From Bacillota bacterium (lineage in GTDB: Bacteria; Bacillota; Sulfobacillia; JAJZYS01; JAJYTV01): a stretch of 33,364 nucleotides of DNA. Each line of letters opens with the position of its first letter. Positions within the stretch are counted from its first letter, which is position 1. This document shows positions 16,753 to 24,434 of the stretch, piece after piece. Both the position numbers and the translations under genes were made by a program. The stretch covers positions 1-33,364 of the forward strand of contig JAJYSJ010000029.1 in the NCBI GenBank assembly GCA_021793645.1. The letters are read 5' to 3'. The notes under the pieces were generated by a model. It was not told the origin of the DNA, searched no databases, and was given only the letters and a program-made list of their open reading frames with translations.

Positions 16753-17922
16753 TTCGAGTCCCTCCTGTCAGTCCCGGTCTGCCAACACTGTCTGCTTCTG
16801 ACGCTACGCCAGGGTGACGGTAGCCACAAGTGGGCTTCGCAGCGAAAAAATGAAGGCGGAGAAGCAAGGCTCCCTTCACGGGGTGTGCGTGGAAGGCTGA
16901 CCTTCGATGCCCGTCCGGCATCCTGACCGCCATCGCGGCTTGGTACGCGTCGGCCGCAGGCATACTCAACAGCACTGCCGGCAAGGTCGTCGCTCCTTTC
17001 TGGCCGTACTCCAAGTCGGCCAAAAGGCAGAAGAACCCGCCTTTGGCGGCCCTAATCTTTGTCGATCGTTCCTCCGCTGCACACCACGCGAAAGAGGCGT
17101 GGCGCACAAAACCTGTCGTGCCCTTGCGTCCAGCAGAAGGGGCCACAAGAACCCCATCCCTATCCAAATGCTTGATCCTGCATGGTCTTCCATAGCAACC
17201 GCGTAACGGAGGGCGCTCTCCGCGCTGACATCGCCCGTCCCGGCCTCTTGACACAGGGACAGAAGGTCACTCTGATGCTCGGGTTTCGGGAGATCCCGCG
17301 CTCTTGCGAAAATCCGGCAAGAACGCGGGTTCACTTGGCTCACGGCCGCCCCTTGGAATCGGCGCCCGGCCATCGACGCCAACAGAATCAGGCTGGGCAG
17401 ACGCCGAGCGTGCGTACCAGCAGACAGCCCTGTGCTCCGCAGCGGCTGATGTTCTTGTGCGCGCCAGTTCACCGTCCCCCTAAGGAGCTGTATCTCGGCG
17501 CCGTGTGGCATCCGCAGTCCCCCGGAGAAGGCATTTGCATGGGTCTTTGCTTCAGAACGAGGCAGTTCAGATGGCGCGGATGGACCGAAGCGGCTAAATG
17601 CCATAACTGCACGATGGCGTGTGCACGCCGCCGAACGGACGAGAACGCGCTATCTGCAGGGCGCAAGGCCCTGCGCACGTGGCGGGAGCCTGCCACAGAC
17701 GCTCGCGTTCTTGGGGCCTTCTGTCCGGCGCTTGTTCCACCCGCAGGGCACATGGCGAGGGTGCAGGCGGCGGGCGAGATGGGGCCTGCTATGGCGGGGT
17801 GCAGTGCGAACGGTGTAAGGATTGACGCCCTTCGGAGATGTCGCCGAGCAGGTGCGCGCCGTACAGTACATTTGGGAACTAAATCACAAGCGTCCGAAGT
17901 TGGATGTGGGAGGAAGAACAAG
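16753..17922. other. Long gap upstream of tusA with only weak traces
   Basis: About 1.2 kb without a convincing gene. Long open frames exist on both strands (minus 16966-17604 and plus 17182 into tusA) but lack sensible composition and start signals. One plus-strand stretch near 17597-17625 gives KCHNCTMACARR, a CxxCxxxC pattern that could be a scrap of an Fe-S protein, which would fit the Hdr locus, but it is too short to name. The tusA promoter must lie in the last ~100 bases; CAGTACATTT near 17866-17875 is less GC-rich than its surroundings. Confidence 0.3.
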
Positions 17923-18177
17923 ATGTCCATGCTAGAGCTCTCCACCCTCCAGGCTCAGAAGATTGTGGACGCGCGCGGAACGGGCTGCCCGGGACCGATC
18001 CTGGCGGCGAAGAAGGGCATCGTCGACGTGAAGGTCGGTGAGATCATGGCGGTCCTTGCGACGGACGGCGGCACCAAGAAAGACCTGCCTGCCTGGGCCA
18101 AGAAGATGGGCCACGAGTTCCTCGGCGTGATCGAGGAGCAGGGGTACTTCAAGCTCTTCGTCAGGCGGGCGAAGTAG
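17923..18177 (+). CDS. tusA: TusA sulfur-carrier protein
   Basis: An 84-residue TusA-family protein with the RGTGCPGPILAAKK signature; Cys22 of CPGP is the persulfide carrier. The rest (VGEIMAVLATDGGTKKDL, W, GHEFLGVIEEQGYFKLFVRR) follows the normal beta-alpha-beta fold. TusA moves sulfane sulfur between proteins in the cytosol. In Hdr-type loci it is thought to hand sulfur from DsrE to the Hdr complex. GGAGGA eight bases before ATG 17923 sets the start; the open frame upstream is long but non-coding in look. It heads the tusA-dsrE-mvhD-hdrA-hdrA-qmoC cluster. Confidence 0.93.
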   Translation: MSMLELSTLQAQKIVDARGTGCPGPILAAKKGIVDVKVGEIMAVLATDGGTKKDLPAWAKKMGHEFLGVIEEQGYFKLFVRRAK

Positions 18178-18215
18178 AGGTCCCAAAGAAGCCGCGCCAG
18201 CTATGGCGTGGCTGA

Positions 18216-18443
18216 GCCTGTGCGGGCCACGCCGGCCCCTTCACGTGGTGCTGCGGCGCCCCCGCCGAGTCCCTCTGCCCGCGAGCCGCCAAGACCGAGC
18301 GGCGCCTGGAGGAACTGCAGGCCTGTCGCAGAGCGCGGCGTCACGATTTGTCCTTTCTGCTGCGCCAACTTGCAGAAGGCAGCAAAGGACCGTATGTGCC
18401 TCGAGGAATCTCCGACTACCTGCGCCGGGCCGATGAGGCCTGA
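18216..18443 (+). pseudogene. HdrB/HdrD-like CCG-domain protein, frameshifted C-terminal fragment
   Basis: In one frame the strand reads WCCGAPAESLCPRAAK and RRLEELQAC, then in a shifted frame VAERGVTICPFCCANLQKAA, then back in the first frame VPRGISDYLRRADEA and a stop. Joined, this is the C-terminal part of a CCG-domain Fe-S protein (CCGAPAESLFP..., TACPFC..NL, DISDYL), as in HdrB, HdrD and GlcF-like subunits. Two compensating frame changes are needed, near 18324 and 18390. An in-frame TGA at 18213-18215 precedes it and no N-terminal part is seen. It lies exactly where a catalytic HdrB would be expected in an Hdr cluster. Confidence 0.65.
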
Positions 18444-18466
18444 GGCGCCAGTGGAGGCACTGCAAA

Positions 18467-18943
18467 GTGGAGACCACGAAGAAGACCATCATCGTGTTCA
18501 GCGGCGATTTCGACAAGGTCCTGGCCGCATTCATCATTGCGAACGGCGCGGCGGCCATGGGCGACGATGTGACGATGTTCTTCACGTTCTGGGGGCTCAA
18601 CGCCCTGCGAAGGCCCGTGGCTCCGCAGCACGAGAAGAGCTTCCTGCAGGGCATGTTCGGCGGCATGATGCCGCGCGGCCCGGAGAAGCTCGGCCTTTCG
18701 AAGATGAACTTCGGCGGCATGGGCCCCAAGATGATGCGCAAGGTCATGCGCCAAGAGGGCGTGACGTCGCTCGAAGAACTGATCCAAACCGCAAAGGACC
18801 AGGGCATCAAGATGATCGCCTGCACCATGTCGATGGACGTCCTCGGCTTCAAGGAGGACGAACTGATCGACGGGCTCGAGTTCGCAGGCGTCGCCACCTA
18901 CCTAGGCGAGGCCGACGAGGCGAACGTCAACCTCTTCATTTGA
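18467..18943 (+). CDS. dsrE: DsrE-family sulfurtransferase (DsrE3-like)
   Basis: A 158-residue DsrE/DsrF-superfamily protein. It begins with KTIIVFSGDFDKVLAAFIIA, then DDVTMFFTFWGLNAL, a Met/Gly-rich loop, and the active-site region KMIACTMSMDVLGF in which Cys119 should carry the persulfide. The FFTFWGLN and ACTMSMD blocks match the DsrE3-type proteins found with TusA and sHdr genes in sulfur oxidisers. It probably passes sulfur to TusA in the cytosol. GTG 18467 has GGAGG ten bases upstream. It follows tusA with the HdrB-like relic in between. Confidence 0.9.
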   Translation: METTKKTIIVFSGDFDKVLAAFIIANGAAAMGDDVTMFFTFWGLNALRRPVAPQHEKSFLQGMFGGMMPRGPEKLGLSKMNFGGMGPKMMRKVMRQEGVTSLEELIQTAKDQGIKMIACTMSMDVLGFKEDELIDGLEFAGVATYLGEADEANVNLFI

Positions 18944-19312
18944 TCCCTCGGGTGGACATCTCCCTTGAAAGGTGCTTCTGTCCGGCCACAGGACCGGGGT
19001 GCCGGCAAGGAGGTGCGAGATAGGCGGCGGCATTTTAGGCGCGAACCACCGCCAGCACCATGATCGGCGGGGCGATGGCGGGCGACAGAGGGGTGGACGT
19101 CTACCTGCTGCTCGCAAGTGCCTGCGCCTTCGTCGTGGGCACCGACAAGGCAGCCTGCGACGCAAGAGGGCCGGATATCCCACGCTTGGCAAGACGAAGG
19201 CCATCGACGCCCCGGGGTGGCCAGGGGCACTGCCCTAGGTGAAGAAGGAGCCGGCAGCGTCGCGATCGGTGCGGAGCGCCAGGCCGAGGACCTTCGCGAA
19301 GGAGGGATTGAA
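18944..19312 (+). other. Gap with a possible DsrE-like scrap
   Basis: The frame at 19060-19242 starts MIGGAMAGDRGVDVYLLLAS and ACAFVVGTDKAACDARG, resembling the second strand and helix of DsrE-type folds, then degenerates into Arg/Pro-rich text. It could be a broken second DsrE-like gene. Evidence is thin; it may equally be chance. Confidence 0.3.
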
Positions 19313-19738
19313 GTGACCAAAACGCTCACGACCGCCGAGGCGTCCCGCAGAGCCTCGCCGCGCGTCCTCGTCTTTTCCACGAACACGATCTCCGACCCTG
19401 GCATCGATCTGGCAGGGAGCAGGCACCTGCACTACTCCCCTGGGGTTGTCGTGATCAGCCTGCCGTGCGCGAGCGGAATCAAGCCGAGCTGGATTCTTCA
19501 CGCACTCCAGCATGGCTTCGACGGCGTGTTCGTCGCCGCGGACGGGGACGAGTGCGCCTACCTATCCGACTGCAGTGTCCGGTCCGCAGGGATCGTCCAG
19601 CAGGCGCAGGCACTGATGGCGGAGCATGGGATCGCCGCGAACCGTGTGAAGATGGCGGCGATCTGCTCTGTGTGCGCGGAACCGTTCACCCGGCAGGTGA
19701 TCGAATTCAGTGAGGCGCTAGCGGAGGCGGTGGTGTAG
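19313..19738 (+). CDS. MvhD/FlpD-like hydrogenase iron-sulfur (delta) subunit, divergent
   Basis: A 141-residue protein with the MvhD fold pattern: RVLVFSTNT strand, SPGVVVISLPCASGIKPSWI, LQHGFDGVFVAADGDECAY, and a C-terminal MAAICSVCAEPF. MvhD normally links a hydrogenase or QmoB-type protein to HdrA through a [2Fe-2S] cluster. Here Cys52, 81, 87, 118 and 121 are present, but the usual N-terminal CCxxC is replaced by STNTIS, so cluster binding must differ from the canonical form. AAGGAGG at 19299-19305 lies seven bases before GTG 19313. The stop directly abuts the start of the large HdrA gene, so the two are surely cotranscribed. Confidence 0.82.
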   Translation: MTKTLTTAEASRRASPRVLVFSTNTISDPGIDLAGSRHLHYSPGVVVISLPCASGIKPSWILHALQHGFDGVFVAADGDECAYLSDCSVRSAGIVQQAQALMAEHGIAANRVKMAAICSVCAEPFTRQVIEFSEALAEAVV

Positions 19739-22462
19739 ATGGACTACGACGTCCTGGTTGTCGGCAGCGGGATCGGTGGCATGGAGTCGGCGATCAAGCT
19801 TGGCGACATGGGCTACAAGGTCCTGCTGGTAGAGAAGGAAGGCAGCGTGGGCGGACGCGTGATCCTGCTCAGCAAGGTCTTCCCGACCCTCGACTGCGCC
19901 AGCTGTATCACGACGCCGAAGATGGCGGCCACGATCCATCATCCCAACATTACCGCCATGACCTACAGCGAGGTGCTGGGCATCCGGCGTGCAAGCGACA
20001 CACACTTTCGCGCCTCGGTGCGCCAGAAGGCCCGCTATGTCGACGAGGCCGCCTGCACCGGCTGCCAACTGTGCGAGACGGCCTGCACGGTGGCCGTGCC
20101 GGACCAGTTCAACGCAGACCTCGTCGCACGCCGTGCGGCCTACATCCCGTTTCCACAGGCCGTGCCGAAGAAGGCCATCATCGAGCGCGTGGGCACCTCT
20201 CCGTGCACCGACACCTGCCCGGCGGGCATCAAGGCCCACGGCTACGTGTCGCTCATCCGCAGCGGCAAGTACGAGGAAGCCTTTCAGCTGGTCCTCGACG
20301 CGACGCCGCTGGTGGGGTCGCTCGGAAGGGCCTGCTACGCACCGTGCGAGAGCGAGTGCACCCGCGGCGAACTCGAGGGATCGATTCCGATCCGCCGACT
20401 GAAGCGCTTCGTCGCCGACCGGCACTACCGCGAGATGGACGGCCCGGGCGTGACCCCTGCGGAGCCCAACGGCAAGAGCGTTGCGATCGTCGGATCCGGA
20501 CCGGCCGGCCTGACGGCCGCCTGGCAGCTGGCGCGCAGCGGCTACCGAGTGAAGATCTTCGAGGCGGCCGCCGAGCCGGGCGGGTTCCTGCGCTACGCGC
20601 TTCCCACCTACCGCTTGCCGCAGGAGGTCGTCGAGCAGGATATCCGCAACGTGACCGCTCTCGGCGTCGAAATCGCCACGAGCGCCCCGGTGCGGGATCT
20701 GGGCGCACTGAGGCTCGATGGATACGACGCGGTCCTCCTGGCGACCGGCACTCCGCACTCGACCAGCCTGGGCGTGCCCGGCGAGGAGATCGAGGGCGTG
20801 CTCGGTGGCCTCGACTTCCTGCGCGAGGTGCGGCGCGGCGAGACGGCTGACCTGCAAGGCAAGCGCGTGGTGATCGTGGGCGGCGGCAACGTGGCGATGG
20901 ATGCGGCGCGCACCGCCCGGCGGCTGGGCGCCGTGGAGACCGTGGTCGCCTACCGGCGCGGCCGCGAGGAGATGCCCGCGCACAAGGCGGAGGTCGACGA
21001 CGCCGAGGCGGAGGGCGTGGAGCTGCGCTTCCTGGTCGCCCCGGTCGAGGTGGTCGGCGACGCAGCCGGCCGGGTCCAGGGCCTGCGCTGCCAGCGCATG
21101 GAGCTGGGCCAGCCCGACGCGTCCGGCCGCCGGCGCCCCGAGCCGGTCCGGGGCAGCGAGTTCGTCATCCCTTGCGAGGCGGTGGTCGCCGCGATCGGCA
21201 TGGTACCCGACACGGACTCCTTCGCAAGGATGGTTTCCATCGGCCCGAGCCACCGCGTGAAGGTCGACCCGAAGACCTTGCAGAGCGAGGTCCCGTATCT
21301 CTTTGCGGCAGGCGACGTCGTGATGGGCCCGTCGGACATCGCCCGCGCCGTTGGACAGGGCCGGCGTGCGGCCTTCATGATCGACCGCTGGCTGCAGGGC
21401 CGCGAGCTCGCCGGATTCAGCGCCTTCGACGAGCGGTTGGGCGTCGTTGACAAGACGCAGGTGCTGGCGCGGCAGAAGAAATACACACATCGCGACCCGG
21501 TGACGGTGAACGCCGCACGATTGTCCGCGCCAAGAGACTTCGCCGAGATCGAGCCGCCGATGACCGAGGATGAGGCGCTGGCCGGTGCGGGTGGCTGCAT
21601 TGACTGCGGCGTCTGCTCAGAGTGCGGACAGTGCGTTGCCGCCTGCCCCCCCGCTGCCATTGACCTCAACATGCGCGAGCGCACCTTCGACGTGGAGGTC
21701 GGCGCCGTCGTCGTATCCACGGGCTACAAGCTCTTCGCCGCCGACCTGAAACCCGACTACGGCTTCGGCAAGTACCCCAACGTCATCACCGCCATGCAGA
21801 TGGACCGCCTCATCGCTCCCACGCGGCCGTTCAACACGGTGCTGCGCCCCGGCGACGGCAAGGTTCCCGAGCGCATCGCCTACGTGATGTGCACCGGCTC
21901 GCGCGACAAGACGGTGGGCAACCCGCTCTGCTCCAAGATCTGCTGCATGTACTCCACCAAGCAGAACCAGCTGATCATGGGCACCTTGCCGCTCGCGGAC
22001 GTGACCGTGCACTACATCGACATCCGCGCGGCCGGCAAGCGGTACGAGGAGTTCTACCAGCAGGCGAAGGCGATGGGAGCCAACTACATCAAGGGGCGCG
22101 TCGCGAAGATCACCGAGAAGGAGGACGGCAACCTGATTCTCCGCTACGAGGACATCGAGAACGGCGGCGCGATCGTGGAGGCCGAGTACGACCTTGTGGT
22201 GCTCGCGGTCGGCGTCCAGCCCAACCGCGAAGCGGAGCGCCTCTTCATCGACGAGCCGCTGGGACTTGACGACTACTACTTCGTCGCCGAGCCGAACGAG
22301 GACCTGGACCCTGGCAAGACCAGCATCCCCGGGGTCTTCGTAGCCGGCGCGGCATCCGGAACCAAGGACATCGTCGACACGATCCTGCACGCAGGTGCCG
22401 CGGTCGCCCAGGTGGCGGCCCATCTCGAACAGGGGAACACCACGAAGAAGGTGCCGGTATGA
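19739..22462 (+). CDS. hdrA: HdrA fused to an inserted GltD/NfnB-like flavoprotein module
   Basis: A 907-residue multi-domain protein. Residues 1-~95 form the HdrA FAD fold (VVGSGIGGMESA, then LDCASC). Residues 106-116 give a CxxCxxCxxxC cluster motif. Residues ~155-600 are a complete GltD/NfnB-like module: CTDTCPAGI and CYAPCESEC for Fe-S, GSGPAG (252-257) for FAD, and VVIVGGGNVAMDAARTARR for NAD(P)H. The C-terminal ~300 residues resume HdrA with CIDCGVCSECGQCVAACP, CSKICCMYSTKQ and a final VAGAASGTKDIVDT FAD contact. It could pass electrons between NAD(P)H, FAD and Fe-S centres, perhaps with bifurcation. Its stop overlaps the next ATG. Confidence 0.9.
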   Translation: MDYDVLVVGSGIGGMESAIKLGDMGYKVLLVEKEGSVGGRVILLSKVFPTLDCASCITTPKMAATIHHPNITAMTYSEVLGIRRASDTHFRASVRQKARYVDEAACTGCQLCETACTVAVPDQFNADLVARRAAYIPFPQAVPKKAIIERVGTSPCTDTCPAGIKAHGYVSLIRSGKYEEAFQLVLDATPLVGSLGRACYAPCESECTRGELEGSIPIRRLKRFVADRHYREMDGPGVTPAEPNGKSVAIVGSGPAGLTAAWQLARSGYRVKIFEAAAEPGGFLRYALPTYRLPQEVVEQDIRNVTALGVEIATSAPVRDLGALRLDGYDAVLLATGTPHSTSLGVPGEEIEGVLGGLDFLREVRRGETADLQGKRVVIVGGGNVAMDAARTARRLGAVETVVAYRRGREEMPAHKAEVDDAEAEGVELRFLVAPVEVVGDAAGRVQGLRCQRMELGQPDASGRRRPEPVRGSEFVIPCEAVVAAIGMVPDTDSFARMVSIGPSHRVKVDPKTLQSEVPYLFAAGDVVMGPSDIARAVGQGRRAAFMIDRWLQGRELAGFSAFDERLGVVDKTQVLARQKKYTHRDPVTVNAARLSAPRDFAEIEPPMTEDEALAGAGGCIDCGVCSECGQCVAACPPAAIDLNMRERTFDVEVGAVVVSTGYKLFAADLKPDYGFGKYPNVITAMQMDRLIAPTRPFNTVLRPGDGKVPERIAYVMCTGSRDKTVGNPLCSKICCMYSTKQNQLIMGTLPLADVTVHYIDIRAAGKRYEEFYQQAKAMGANYIKGRVAKITEKEDGNLILRYEDIENGGAIVEAEYDLVVLAVGVQPNREAERLFIDEPLGLDDYYFVAEPNEDLDPGKTSIPGVFVAGAASGTKDIVDTILHAGAAVAQVAAHLEQGNTTKKVPV

Positions 22463-24183
22463 GCGAGCGACGCATTGGCGTCTTCATCTGCCACTGCGGC
22501 GGGAACATCTCCGACTACGTGGACGTTGCGCAGGTCCGCGACGCCATCAAGGACGAACCGGATGTAGTGGTCGCCCAGACCACGATCTTCGCCTGCGCCG
22601 ACGCCACCCAGCAGGACATGGTGCAGGCCATCCAGGACGAGCAACTCGACGGCCTCGTGGTGGCGTCCTGCTCACCCAAGCTGCACACGTTCACGTTCCG
22701 CGGCGTGGCGAAGCGGGCAGGCATGAATCCCTACCTGTACACCCAGGTGAACATCCGGGAGCAGGACTCCTGGGCCCACACCGACGACCCCGTCGGAGCG
22801 ACGGAAAAGGCGATCCGCCTCGTCAAGGCGGGCATCGCCAAGACCCGGCTCTCAAGCCCCCTCGAGCCCATCGAGGTCGAGACGACGCCGAAGACGATGG
22901 TGATCGGCGGGGGCATCACGGGACTGCGAGCGGCCATCGGCCTTGCGGACATCGGCCTCGGCGTCTATCTGATCGAGCGCGAACCGGAACTCGGCGGGTG
23001 GGTGGCGCAGTTCGGCGCGATGTACCCGCATGAGCGCAAGGGGCGGGAGCTGATCCAAGAGCTGGTCGCGGAGGTGCGCAGGCGTCCCTCCATCGTCGTC
23101 TTCACAAAGGCTGAGCTCATGGCCAAGTCGGGCAGCTTCGGCAACTACCTCACAGAGGTGCGCGTCAATAGCGGCGTGCCCGACCTGATCCATCTCGAGG
23201 TCGGATCGATCGTGGTGGCCACCGGCTTCGACGCGTACCAGCCGGAGGTCGGCGAGTACGGGTATGGCATCGACGGGGTCCTCACCCTGCCGGAATTCAA
23301 GGCCCTCATCGACAGCTCCGAGGGATCTCTCACGTACCACGGCCGGAAGGTGGGCACGGTCGCCTACATTTACTGCGTGGGCAGCCGGCAGCCCGAAGGC
23401 AACGCGTACTGCTCGCGGTACTGCTGCGCGGCCACGGTGCACGCCTCGCTGAAGGTGGCGGAGATCGACCCGAAGCTGCACCAGTACCACCTCTACCGGG
23501 ACATCCGCACCTACGGCAAGTACGAGCTGATGTACACGGAGTCCCGAGAGCGCGGCTCGGTATACATGAAGTTCCCCGAGGACACGCCGCCGGCGGTGGC
23601 ACGAGGCGCGTCCGGACAGCTCACGGTCACGACCCACGACACGCTCACTGGCGGCGAGGAACTCACCATCCCGGCCGACCTCGTGGTCCTCGTCACCGGC
23701 ATGGTGCCGCGGCGGAATGACACGCTGATGAGCGTCCTCAAGCTGCCCATCGGAAGCGACGGGTTCTTCAACGAGATCCACCCCAAGCTGCGCCCGGTCG
23801 AGACCGTCGTCGACGGCGTCCTGATCGCAGGCACGTGCCAGGGACCCAAGAACTCCTCCGAGAGCGTCGCTTCGGGCCTCGCGGCGGTGACGCAGAGCGG
23901 GGCCATCCTGAAGAAGGGCGTGGCCGAGCTCGATCCGCTCGTGGCCACGGTGAACACCACGGCCTGCACGTGGTGCGGCAAGTGCGAGGAGACCTGCCCG
24001 TACGCCGCCGTCGAGAAGACATCCGCCGACGGGCGAGAGGTGGCGGCGATCAACGCCACCGTCTGTAAGGGCTGCGGCGGATGTACCCCAGTCTGTCCCG
24101 AGGGCGCGATCGACCTGCGCGGCTACACCGACGCCCAGATCCAAGCCATGATCGAGAACCTGGCGGAGGTGCCGGTCGTATGA
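22459..24183 (+). CDS. hdrA2: Second HdrA-like flavoprotein with two C-terminal [4Fe-4S] motifs
   Basis: A 574-residue HdrA. The N-terminus RIGVFICHCGGNIS and a CSPKLHTFTF block are standard HdrA. The FAD fold is at ~150-185 (MVIGGGITGLRAA, REPELGGW). CSRYCCAATVHASL matches the Fe-S-binding CSxxCCxxxxK region. Two ferredoxin-like motifs close the protein: CTWCGKCEETCPYAA and CKGCGGCTPVCPEGA. It would form the electron-transfer core with the fused HdrA upstream, as QmoA and QmoB do. Four-base ATGA overlaps link it to both neighbours. Which HdrA faces the membrane subunit cannot be told from the sequence. Confidence 0.92.
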   Translation: MSERRIGVFICHCGGNISDYVDVAQVRDAIKDEPDVVVAQTTIFACADATQQDMVQAIQDEQLDGLVVASCSPKLHTFTFRGVAKRAGMNPYLYTQVNIREQDSWAHTDDPVGATEKAIRLVKAGIAKTRLSSPLEPIEVETTPKTMVIGGGITGLRAAIGLADIGLGVYLIEREPELGGWVAQFGAMYPHERKGRELIQELVAEVRRRPSIVVFTKAELMAKSGSFGNYLTEVRVNSGVPDLIHLEVGSIVVATGFDAYQPEVGEYGYGIDGVLTLPEFKALIDSSEGSLTYHGRKVGTVAYIYCVGSRQPEGNAYCSRYCCAATVHASLKVAEIDPKLHQYHLYRDIRTYGKYELMYTESRERGSVYMKFPEDTPPAVARGASGQLTVTTHDTLTGGEELTIPADLVVLVTGMVPRRNDTLMSVLKLPIGSDGFFNEIHPKLRPVETVVDGVLIAGTCQGPKNSSESVASGLAAVTQSGAILKKGVAELDPLVATVNTTACTWCGKCEETCPYAAVEKTSADGREVAAINATVCKGCGGCTPVCPEGAIDLRGYTDAQIQAMIENLAEVPVV

Positions 24184-24434
24184 GCGCCACGCCGAACCGG
24201 GACATCCGGGAGATCATCCGGGAGGAGCCGCTGATGCACCGCCCCATCCTCAAGGCGCTGGCGGCAGGGCCGCTGACCGTCCCCGAGATCGCCGAGGCGA
24301 TCGGCCGTCCGGCCGACGAGGTCCTGTTCTGGGTCATGGGAATGCGCCGCTACGGCATGGTCACGGAATCGAAGGATCCCACCGATGAAGGCTACTTCAG
24401 CTACGGAGCGGTGGGCGGGGGGGTGCCTTCATGA
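24180..24434 (+). CDS. Small winged-helix-like protein inside the hdr/qmo operon
   Basis: An 84-residue protein with a compact helix-turn-helix pattern: ILKALAAGPLTVPEIAEAIG, RPADEVLFWVMGMRRYGMV, then a beta hairpin. This is like MarR/ArsR-type winged helices but without extra domains. It overlaps both neighbouring genes by four bases, so it is made in step with the complex. It might be a regulator, but such tight coupling in the middle of the operon also allows a structural or assembly role. No metal or Fe-S ligands are seen. Confidence 0.8.
   Translation: MSATPNRDIREIIREEPLMHRPILKALAAGPLTVPEIAEAIGRPADEVLFWVMGMRRYGMVTESKDPTDEGYFSYGAVGGGVPS

Noticed and set aside
16966-17604. A 212-codon minus-strand open frame upstream of tusA
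   Set aside because: No family, no ribosome binding site, and random-looking composition. I considered a transposase but found no DDE-like motif.
19718-21490. A 590-codon minus-strand open frame opposite the HdrA-GltD gene
   Set aside because: It is a mirror of the strong plus-strand codon pattern in GC-rich DNA; the His/Arg/Leu-rich text shows no domain.
22852-24144. A 430-codon minus-strand open frame opposite the second HdrA gene
   Set aside because: Same mirror effect; the plus-strand gene has clear Fe-S and FAD motifs.
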